From CAZCJA01 sp964499015 (lineage in GTDB: Bacteria; Elusimicrobiota; Elusimicrobia; F11): a stretch of DNA of 15,042 nt. The DNA lies in assembly GCA_964499015.1 (NCBI GenBank), contig CAZCJA010000060.1, forward strand, positions 1 through 15,042. Reading direction: 5' to 3'. Made by a program: the position numbers and the translations under genes. Positions 7,292 through 13,390 of this stretch are shown piece by piece; position 1 is the stretch's first letter, and the number at the start of each line of letters is the position of its first letter. The notes below the pieces were generated by a model. It saw only the letters and a list, made by a program, of their open reading frames with translations. It was not told the origin of the DNA and ran no database searches.

Positions 7292-7335
7292 GGTTATTTA
7301 GTCTACCCCCCGTTTGGGCCGTTTTCCACGGCCGA

Positions 7336-7416
7336 TTATTCGATGCGGCGGCGCACTTTCTCCAGTTCTTTGACCACTTTATCGGCGTTGGACTCGCCAA
7401 AACGCATCAGCATGTT
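7336..7416 (-). pseudogene. In-frame continuation of the PorV-like gene beyond TAG (26 codons)
   Basis: After the TAG at 7419-7417 the same frame stays open for 26 codons to TAA (7338-7336). It encodes NMLMRFGESNADKVVKELEK followed by a short VRRR-type end. This completes a helical repeat that is whole earlier in the protein. A 6-bp hairpin (7317-7333) follows the TAA, as expected at the original gene end. A lost 3' end caused by a single base change, or an assembly error, fits best. Confidence 0.65.
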
Positions 7417-9027
7417 CTAGAGCAGCTCGATGCGTTCGGAATCGGTGATGCCGCGTTCCACCGCCGAGCGATAGTAGTTCCATGCGCGCTCCATATCCGG
7501 GCTCATCGCGCCGGACGGGGCCGCTTTCGTCGCCGGTTTTGCCGCCGGTTTGACGTCACTCGGTTTAACCGTCGCCGGTTTGACCGGTTTGGGCGTTTCC
7601 GGCAGCGGCACGACTTTCATGGCCGGTTTGGTCGCCGGGGCGACCGAGGATTTCGGAATCGTCTCTTCGCCGACGGATTTAAGTTCATCGTTCACATAAG
7701 TCATATCAATGCCGCTCGCACCAAAGAGGCGTTTGATTTCTTTCAAGATCGCGCGGCGTTCTTCCACCGGCGCGCCGGCGGTGGTGCGGCTCACGTAATA
7801 GCCCAAGAGCGTTCCGAAATTCTTGATCTTGTCGTCGAACTCGTTGGCGACGGCGGTGCCCGTGGTCTGATAGACCGGCACCGGCGCGGTGAGCGCGGTC
7901 GGCGCATCCGGCAGCGGCGTCGCCGCCGGCGTGGCCTGCGCTTCCGGCGTGGCGGACGGTGTCGGGACGGCTTCTGCTTCCGGCGTCGGTATGACAACCG
8001 GCACAGCCGCTTCATCTTTGCCCGCGCCCAATCTGTAGGAGAAACCAACGCGGTGGCTGCCGTCGGTTTCCGCAAGAGCGCCCACCGGGAAGCTGAAGGC
8101 GTAGTCGAAGATCGCGCGGCCGAGTTGATACGCGGCGCCCGCGGAGATCACTTTGTATTCACGTGAACCCGAGGCGTAGCCGCCGCGCATGACAAAAGCG
8201 TTATCGTCTTTAAGCGTGAAGCGTCGTTCGGCGCCGACGGCCATTTCGGTGTCGGGCGAGCCGGAGAGACGGTTCACGCGGCGCAGCTCCGCCGAAAGCA
8301 GGCCCCACTTCGGTCGCACCGCCGCGCCGACTTTGACCGACATCGGCGCTTTGTCGCCGTCGCCGCCGATGGAAACGTCGGGCTGGTTCACGTTGCGCAA
8401 AGTCACGCCCGCGCTGTATTTGTCTTTCGGTCCGAATTGATAGAGAGCGCCCAGGTCGAGTCCGTACGCATCGGAGGCATAACCATTTTTCGCGAAGAGC
8501 GGGTCGGCTTGGCCCGTGCCCGTGCCGGTGTCGTTCAGCGCGTTTTCAGTGAAGCGGTCGGGCTGATATTGGCGGTGCAATTGTTTAAGCGTTCCGCCGA
8601 GCGACCAGTTGCCCGGCAGGCCGAACGGATCGTTTTGCAATTTCCAGCCGTAAGCGATCGCGAGCGTGCGCTCCGTCAGCAAGTTGGCCGCCTTGAAGTT
8701 GTGATAGACCAGACCGAGAACGCCTTTCTTGCCTTGGCGCAGCGGATGCGCATAACCCAAATACGTCGCGCCGATGGCGGAGCCGTCGTCCAAACCTTTG
8801 AAGAGCTGGCCGTATTCCGACGTCAGCGATCCATCCGTTGTTTGGACCAATCCAGCCGGGTTGTACATGGACGCATCGGCATTATCGGAAACGGCGGTGA
8901 AGGCGTCCGCCATGCCCGGCGCCCGCGCGCCCGCGCCCATGTCGTCAAAGGACGCGCGCGCGACCGGCGCGGCCGCCACGTTCCAGACCGTGAGCCATAT
9001 AATAAGGAGGCGCAGACGCTTAATCAT
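7417..9027 (-). CDS. PorV/PorQ-like outer-membrane barrel with Pro-rich linker and helical repeats, C-terminus cut by TAG
   Basis: A 536-aa protein. The start at ATG 9027 was chosen because it overlaps the upstream TGA (ATGA), has GGGGTGG just before it and begins a good signal peptide (MIKRLRLLIIWLTVWNVAAA, cut near ARA-SF). A longer reading from 9132 overlaps the neighbour out of frame. Residues 27-335 are the PorV-type barrel, opening with ARAPGMADAFTAVSDNADA and MYNPAGL. Residues about 340-385 are a Pro/Thr/Ala linker. Two related helical segments follow: one near 396-452 (contains LLGYYVSRTT, LFGASG) and one from about 510 (WNYYRSAVERGITDSERIEL), separated by a Lys/Pro-rich stretch. A TAG interrupts the second one in mid-helix. 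Barrel function: outer-membrane export or anchoring, probably with the FN3/FlgD-type protein encoded just upstream. Confidence 0.8.
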   Translation of the reverse strand: MIKRLRLLIIWLTVWNVAAAPVARASFDDMGAGARAPGMADAFTAVSDNADASMYNPAGLVQTTDGSLTSEYGQLFKGLDDGSAIGATYLGYAHPLRQGKKGVLGLVYHNFKAANLLTERTLAIAYGWKLQNDPFGLPGNWSLGGTLKQLHRQYQPDRFTENALNDTGTGTGQADPLFAKNGYASDAYGLDLGALYQFGPKDKYSAGVTLRNVNQPDVSIGGDGDKAPMSVKVGAAVRPKWGLLSAELRRVNRLSGSPDTEMAVGAERRFTLKDDNAFVMRGGYASGSREYKVISAGAAYQLGRAIFDYAFSFPVGALAETDGSHRVGFSYRLGAGKDEAAVPVVIPTPEAEAVPTPSATPEAQATPAATPLPDAPTALTAPVPVYQTTGTAVANEFDDKIKNFGTLLGYYVSRTTAGAPVEERRAILKEIKRLFGASGIDMTYVNDELKSVGEETIPKSSVAPATKPAMKVVPLPETPKPVKPATVKPSDVKPAAKPATKAAPSGAMSPDMERAWNYYRSAVERGITDSERIELL

Positions 9028-11183
9028 CGCGCCACCCCCACGGTTCCTGTAAACGTCTTGCCTTCGCCTTTGATTTTGTAGATGTACGCGCCGCCCGGCA
9101 CCACCGCGCCGGAGGAATCTTTGCCGTCCCAAATGAGCGTTGTGCCGATGCCCGTGCCCGATTGCGGCGCCAAAGTGGCGACGACGCGGCCGCCCAAATC
9201 GACGATCTGCCCGGTCACCGCCGCGCTATTCGGGTTCTCCAGAACGAAATAAACGCGATCGTTAAACCCATCGCCGTTCGGCGTGAACACGCGCGGATAC
9301 ACGTTGGCTTGATCGAGCGAAAGCGATGTGGCCGTCGCGGCGACACGCAATTGATAGCTGCCCAAGAACGACGATTTGATGCGTACCACTTGCGCGGCGG
9401 TGTCGACCGCGCCGCCGACTTTTACCCAGGTGACGCCGTTGCTCCAATAGATGGAAAGTTGATTGGGCGATATCGCCGCGGCCGGCGTCAGCGCGCTGAC
9501 GGAAAGCGGGCTGCCGTAGCCGATCTGGCCGCCGACCAGGCTGTAGGCGATCGCGATGATCGACTGCGGTTTGGCGAAAGCCAGATCCGTGATGACGGAT
9601 TTTGTGTCGCTGCGGTGCAGCGACAGTTTCACGTGGCGGATAATGGCCGTCGCGCTTGAGACCGGTTCTTCCGTCATGCGAATATAAAGGGGCACGCCGT
9701 ATTTGTTGTAAGCGGAGCGCATCAGGTCGTTGACGGAGGCCGGCATGGACACCGTGGACAAATCGTCATCGCCGATAAAGATCACGTTGGCGTCGCCGCT
9801 GGAATCGGCAAGGAACGCCTCGCCGGATTCGTTCCCGCTGGTGTCGATGGCGCGCACCGTGTAATAGAAGACCTGGTTGTTCACCACGTCGGCGTAGGCG
9901 CGCGCCGTGATCGGCACCGGCGTGAGTTTTACGGGCGTGCCGTGAATCGACGTGCGGCGGTAAACGTTATAGCCAACAAGATCGGTGATTGGCGTGGTGT
10001 CGGAACTTTGTGTCACTTCCTCCCATGTGAGCGTGAATGCGTTGCCCGAGGGATCCAATGTGCCTTTGAGCCCCAGCGGCGCTTCGGGCGGAATCAAATC
10101 GGTAATTTCCGGCGTCGTTGTGGAAACGGTCAGCGACGGCGCGGTAATGATGCCGTCCCCGTTAAACGCGCGGACGCGGTAATAGTAGGTTGTGAGATCC
10201 GTAAGGCCCGTGTTGGTGTAATTGGTTGTCGTCACGGTGACAACGGGGGAGAAGCTCACGTTGTCTTCCGAGCGTTCGAGACGGTACTGCGTGCCATTCG
10301 CGTTGCCGGCGGAACCCCAGCTTAATCCGATGGCCGTGAAGTTCACGCTGGTGATCGTTAAGTTTATCGGCGCGTTCGCCAATGTGTAGACGGTTTGTGC
10401 CGTTGTCGCGGCGGAGAGGCCCGTTCCGTTGCCGGCCCGCAACGTGCGCGAGACGGCGACGTTTGGACTTAAGCCGCTTTCGATCAGCGTTGTGTTGGTT
10501 GTTTGATCGACCAGGCTTCCCGATGGGAACGCGTTCAACGTGTAGAACAACGCTCCCGGTGCGGCGCTCCATGTCCATTGGATGCTTTGCGTCGACACCG
10601 CGAGACCCGTGAAGTTGAGCGGGACGGGCGGAATCGCCGGCTGGAAGATAAGCGCGTGCGCTTGTTGTCCGGGCGTTGCCGAATTGACGTCGATCGGGGA
10701 GATAAGTCCCTGCGCGTCCGTGCTGATGATGCCGGCGAAGTACGTGACGCCCGGCGTGAGGCTGTTCAGCAGTAAATAATCGGTTGTGCCCGGTGTGGAC
10801 GGTGGAGGCTCGCCGGTAACATCGGTGGCGAGGGTCCACCAGGCGGTTGTGTCGCCGCTCAACGAATCGACAGAGAACGTCGCTATACGGATTGTGTACG
10901 ACGCCGACGCCGAGGGCGGCACAATAAGGTTGTTGTTTGAGTCGGGGGCAATCCATTCCAGAAGCATCTGTCCGACGCCTCCGGGGGATGCGGCCATGCC
11001 ATTAATGGCGGCCGGGGCGATGTTATCCATTGGCCGTATTGTGACGGTCAGCGCATCCGATTCAGCGGCCATGAGCGCAGCCGGAGTCGTTTGGACAAAA
11101 AGCGTCCCGAGGGCGGCAAAAAGCATCATTGCCGTCCGTCGAACGGACGTCATCCAATCATGTCGACTCGTGTTACATCTCAT
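9024..11183 (-). CDS. Secreted FN3 multi-domain protein with FlgD/T9SS-like C-terminal domain
   Basis: A 719-aa protein. The first 40 residues hold an export signal (alternative start at Met11 gives a cleaner one: TSVRRTAMMLFAALGTLFVQ, cut near LMAAES). The mature end SDALTVTIRP resembles that of the small paralogues at 11379-12337. Four fibronectin type III-like domains lie at roughly 50-170, 186-270, 272-358 and 367-470, with typical TTYYYRVRAFN and VFYYTVRAIDTSGN strands. A beta-rich region (480-625) follows. Residues about 632-719 contain VYPRVFTPNGDGFNDRVYF, then IVDLGGRVVATL, LIWDGKDSSGAVVPGGAYIY: this joins the FTPNGDG signature of T9SS type B tails with a FlgD-Ig fold. Likely exported to the surface through the barrel encoded next door (four-base overlap). 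No enzyme site is visible. Confidence 0.82.
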   Translation of the reverse strand: MRCNTSRHDWMTSVRRTAMMLFAALGTLFVQTTPAALMAAESDALTVTIRPMDNIAPAAINGMAASPGGVGQMLLEWIAPDSNNNLIVPPSASASYTIRIATFSVDSLSGDTTAWWTLATDVTGEPPPSTPGTTDYLLLNSLTPGVTYFAGIISTDAQGLISPIDVNSATPGQQAHALIFQPAIPPVPLNFTGLAVSTQSIQWTWSAAPGALFYTLNAFPSGSLVDQTTNTTLIESGLSPNVAVSRTLRAGNGTGLSAATTAQTVYTLANAPINLTITSVNFTAIGLSWGSAGNANGTQYRLERSEDNVSFSPVVTVTTTNYTNTGLTDLTTYYYRVRAFNGDGIITAPSLTVSTTTPEITDLIPPEAPLGLKGTLDPSGNAFTLTWEEVTQSSDTTPITDLVGYNVYRRTSIHGTPVKLTPVPITARAYADVVNNQVFYYTVRAIDTSGNESGEAFLADSSGDANVIFIGDDDLSTVSMPASVNDLMRSAYNKYGVPLYIRMTEEPVSSATAIIRHVKLSLHRSDTKSVITDLAFAKPQSIIAIAYSLVGGQIGYGSPLSVSALTPAAAISPNQLSIYWSNGVTWVKVGGAVDTAAQVVRIKSSFLGSYQLRVAATATSLSLDQANVYPRVFTPNGDGFNDRVYFVLENPNSAAVTGQIVDLGGRVVATLAPQSGTGIGTTLIWDGKDSSGAVVPGGAYIYKIKGEGKTFTGTVGVAR

Positions 11184-11224
11184 GTCTCACTTCATCTCTC
11201 TCCTCATAAGGCGGTTCATTCCGG

Positions 11225-11277
11225 ACGCCTGAAAATGCAGACGTGCGCATGGATGGAGCACTGGCTCAACCCATGCG
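11225..11277 (-). other. Two adjacent hairpins in the leader of the FN3 gene
   Basis: Within the 195-base interval 11184-11378, 11246-11277 folds as CGCATGG pairing with CCATGCG (7 bp), a 3x3 internal loop, then GAGC pairing with GCTC around a 4-base loop. One base away, 11225-11244 folds as a 7-bp stem with a 6-base loop, complete only as minus-strand RNA because one pair is G-U. This suggests a structured minus-strand leader. It matches no riboswitch class I know. The rest of the interval is GC-rich, and 11321-11343 can form another 6-bp stem (GGTCTT/AAGACC). Confidence 0.35.
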
Positions 11278-11378
11278 GCCGGAACGTGTGAACGCGCCCG
11301 AAGGCCGCGACGATGGTCGTGGTCTTAAGCGGTCACAAAGACCTCCTGTGCGGCGAGGTTTCTATGCGCGCGCGGTCG

Positions 11379-12005
11379 TCAGTCAATCGCTACCGCCGTC
11401 AGCGTGATGGTCACCGTCTTCGCCGAGTTGTTGCTCGTCGCGTTTGGCAGACGGAAGTTCAGCCACAAGTGCGACTGATGGTTCGGAGCGCGAGCGTCCA
11501 TGTCCTGCGCGTCGAAGTCGCCGTTGTTTTCGAACAGGTTCGTCGTGCCGTCGCCAACGGAGGAGCCCACGTAGCGGTCCGTCGTGTCAACCACATCGCT
11601 GCCCGATGAGCCCGGGTTGGTGCCGGCGAAGTAGTCGCCCGATTGGGCCGGAGCGCTGGAGCGAGCGATCGATGTGAAGGTCGCCCACGTGGCCAGTGCG
11701 TCCTGCTCGTTGGAGGCGGTGTTGGTGTCGAACGACCAACCACCCGCGATCGCCCCAATGAGTTTCAGGTCGGTCTGGGCGTACGTGCTCTGGATGGTCA
11801 CGGTCGAGGGCCGCACGGTTTGCGTGCTGGCGCCCAAGGTCACCGTACCCATGTCGAGGTTCACGTTGTCGGTGTCGATGTCGACGGCATAGAACGCGTT
11901 CGGCGTGATGGTGACGGTCAAGCTGTCACTCACAGCGGCGTGCGCGTGTTTGAACATGGCGAGGCCGATGGCCAACGCCATGAGCGTTTTCATTGTGCGT
12001 TTCAT
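11379..12005 (-). CDS. Small secreted beta-rich surface protein, tandem paralogue B
   Basis: A 208-aa protein. The start at ATG 12005 has AGGAGG 7 bases upstream and begins a clean signal peptide (MKRTMKTLMALAIGLAMFKH, cut near AHA-AVSD). The 12041 alternative has no ribosome site. The mature part opens SDSLTVTITPNAFYAVDIDT, then VNLDMGTVTLG, a strand-rich middle with AGGWSFDT near 88-95, QSGDYF at 121-126, and a last hairpin HLWLNFRLPNATSNNSAKTV at 179-198. I do not recognise the family by name. The fold looks like a surface beta-sandwich, and the last domain of the large protein at 13391-15042 has the same landmarks in the same order. The copy just upstream (12034-12337) is a close paralogue. 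Confidence 0.75.
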   Translation of the reverse strand: MKRTMKTLMALAIGLAMFKHAHAAVSDSLTVTITPNAFYAVDIDTDNVNLDMGTVTLGASTQTVRPSTVTIQSTYAQTDLKLIGAIAGGWSFDTNTASNEQDALATWATFTSIARSSAPAQSGDYFAGTNPGSSGSDVVDTTDRYVGSSVGDGTTNLFENNGDFDAQDMDARAPNHQSHLWLNFRLPNATSNNSAKTVTITLTAVAID

Positions 12006-12033
12006 TGTGTTTCCTCCTTTGTGCGTTATTGGA

Positions 12034-12337
12034 TTACTCAACGGCCACCGCTGTGAGCGTGATGGTCACGTTCTTGGCGGAGTTGTTTNNNNNNNNNNNN
12101 NNNNNNNNNNNNNNNNNNNNNNNNNNNNNNNNNNNNNNNNNNNNNNNNNNNNNNNNNNNNNNNNNNNNNNNNNNNNNNNNNNNNNNNNTTCACGTTGTCG
12201 GTGTCGATGTCGACGGCGTAGAAGGCGTTCGGCGTGATGGTGATGGTCAAGCTGTCACTCACAGCGGCCTGCGCCCCTGCTTTGATGACGACGGCAAGAG
12301 CCAGCGCCACCATGATTTTTTTTATGTTTGTTTTCAT
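12034..12337 (-). CDS. Small secreted beta-rich surface protein, tandem paralogue A, interrupted by assembly gap
   Basis: The two ends of a gene are visible around 100 Ns. The N-terminal part starts at ATG 12337 (AAGGGG about 9 bases upstream) with a signal peptide, MKTNIKKIMVALALAVVIKA, then AVSDSLTITITPNAFYAVDI. The C-terminal part after the gap reads NNSAKNVTITLTAVAVE and ends in TAA at 12036-12034. Both match paralogue B; the N-terminal stretch differs by only a few bases over about 85. The frames of the two parts agree only if the missing DNA is a multiple of three; by alignment with B about 426 bp are missing, so the intact protein should be about 208 aa. An upstream in-frame ATG at 12406 with AAGGAG 7 bases before it would add 23 polar residues. 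Confidence 0.7.
12089..12188. other. Assembly gap of 100 Ns
   Basis: Exactly 100 Ns, the usual scaffold placeholder. It falls inside the second of two near-identical tandem genes, which probably broke the assembly. Its length does not reflect the missing sequence. Confidence 0.98.
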
Positions 12338-12410
12338 TTTTTTATCCCCTTTTAATTCCGCTCTTTTAAAGCGGTTGAATAACGTCTGCATATAAATGCG
12401 TGTCATGTGC

Positions 12411-13370
12411 TTACTCCTTTGTGCTGATGAAGACAGTCACCGGCGAATCCAGCCAGAACCCTGTGGAAAGTCCTGTTCGGATCAGCGCGGCGTATTTTTT
12501 CCCGCGATACTTTTCGTCTTTCGGAACGGTCACGATAAGGCTGAACGTTCCGATTTGATCGGCCTCGATGTTTTGTTCGGCCTTTTTGAACGTAATCCAC
12601 GACGGATCCGGAATCGGCTCGTAACCGTCGGGTTTGTAAAGACGCGAATCCCATTCGTCGCTGGTGAGCTTCATCGACAGCGGGTCGGGCGCGTAGTTGG
12701 CCACGCGGATCGTTTTGTTTTGCGCCGCGCGCACGTCAAAGGCGCTGCCGAGCGGAACGTCGTTCACGTAAAACGATTTCGGCGAAACATCGAAGTCGAG
12801 CCGCGCCATCGCCTTTTTGCGTTTTTCTTCTTTCAGGGCGTCCGGCCCCGGCCCGATCGAGAACCGTAATTTGTTCTCGACCGCGACGCCGAACAGCCCG
12901 GTGCCGGAGGTGCGCGCTTTAATGGTCGCCTGGAAATGGCGGCCGTTTAGCGCCGGGTCGTCGGGAATCGTCAACAGAAGATCGAAAAAGCCCTGAGCTT
13001 TCGGCCCGATCCGCAATTCGCCGGGAATCGATTTCAGCCACGACGGATCGGGAATCGGCTCCCACTGTTCTTTCAGGATTTTTTTGTCCGGCTTTTCGAA
13101 TTCCACCACGACGGTGACTTCCGCCGTGCTGCGGTTTTCGATGGCGAGGGGAATTTTTAAGGCCTCGCGCAGATTGTAGGTCTGGCCGATTTTCGCGTTC
13201 TCAATCACCACGTCGCCGAAGCGGGCGGCAAGTCCGAGCGCGTTCGCTTCCTGAGGGAAGCACACGTTAAGTGTCATTGCGAGGAGCGTTAGCGACGAAG
13301 CAATCTCATGAGATCGCCGCGTCGGCCTGCGGCCTCCTCGCGATGACAGCCAATTAATGATGCGTTTCAT
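12411..13370 (-). CDS. Secreted protein with two tandem Ig-like domains
   Basis: A 319-aa protein. The start at ATG 13370 has AAGGAG 8 bases upstream; an in-frame ATG at 13391 only adds MKKGEHN, which encodes that ribosome site. Residues 8-33 come from a 77-bp palindromic repeat, and their hydrophobic end (IASSLTLLAMT) now serves as the core of the signal peptide, cut near EANA-LG at 41-46. Two related domains follow (about 46-173 and 190-319). Each has an EPIPDPSW motif (104-111, 251-258) followed by a strand pattern ending LLLTIPDD...G or LIVTVPKD...G. Domain size and pattern resemble the DUF916/COG1470 Ig-like group, which partners WxL surface proteins in Gram-positives. It lies between the large LamG-FN3 gene and two small paralogues, so it may chaperone or link them. 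Function inferred. Confidence 0.75.
   Translation of the reverse strand: MKRIINWLSSRGGRRPTRRSHEIASSLTLLAMTLNVCFPQEANALGLAARFGDVVIENAKIGQTYNLREALKIPLAIENRSTAEVTVVVEFEKPDKKILKEQWEPIPDPSWLKSIPGELRIGPKAQGFFDLLLTIPDDPALNGRHFQATIKARTSGTGLFGVAVENKLRFSIGPGPDALKEEKRKKAMARLDFDVSPKSFYVNDVPLGSAFDVRAAQNKTIRVANYAPDPLSMKLTSDEWDSRLYKPDGYEPIPDPSWITFKKAEQNIEADQIGTFSLIVTVPKDEKYRGKKYAALIRTGLSTGFWLDSPVTVFISTKE
12597..12620 (-). repeat. 24-bp direct repeat in the Ig-like gene, copy in domain 2
   Basis: Matches 13038-13061 with one mismatch and encodes the PIPDPSW motif of the second Ig-like domain. Near identity at DNA level inside otherwise diverged domains points to recent domain duplication, gene conversion or strong constraint. 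Confidence 0.7.
13038..13061 (-). repeat. 24-bp direct repeat in the Ig-like gene, copy in domain 1
   Basis: Partner of 12597-12620 (one mismatch). It encodes the same motif in the first Ig-like domain. Confidence 0.7.
13272..13348. repeat. 77-bp palindromic dispersed repeat (MITE/REP-like) inside a coding region
   Basis: The ends are near-perfect inverted repeats, TGTCATTGCGAGGAG and its partner reading TGTCATCGCGAGGAG on the other strand (14 of 15). The centre is the perfect palindrome ATCTCATGAGAT (13303-13314), and the arms between are partly complementary, so the whole element folds into one long hairpin. The end sequence is, from memory, that of a widespread dispersed repeat found in many bacterial phyla, often translated as ...IASSLTLLAMT. 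No clear target duplication is visible. It lies in frame in the Ig-like gene and supplies residues 8-33. Confidence 0.75.
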
Positions 13371-13390
13371 GTTGTGTTCTCCTTTTTTCA

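Noticed and set aside
7417..7419. General reassignment of TAG as a sense codon
   Set aside because: Three other genes in the window end in TAG at normal C-termini.
7267..9081. Long plus-strand open frames of up to 299 codons opposite the PorV-like gene
   Set aside because: Very Arg/Gly/Phe-rich antisense frames typical of GC-rich coding DNA; the minus strand has signal peptides, family motifs and start/stop overlaps.
9028..9132. 35-residue N-terminal extension of the second complete PorV-like gene
   Set aside because: It is Arg/Gly-rich, lies inside the end of the upstream gene in another frame and lacks a ribosome site; ATG 9027 starts a signal peptide and overlaps the upstream stop.
426..11183. 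A complete type IX secretion system
   Set aside because: Only PorV-family barrels and possible cargo domains are seen; no motor, translocon or sortase gene is present.
11184..11378. A known riboswitch, such as the cyclic di-GMP type
   Set aside because: Hairpins are present, but I could not match any conserved core sequence of a known class.
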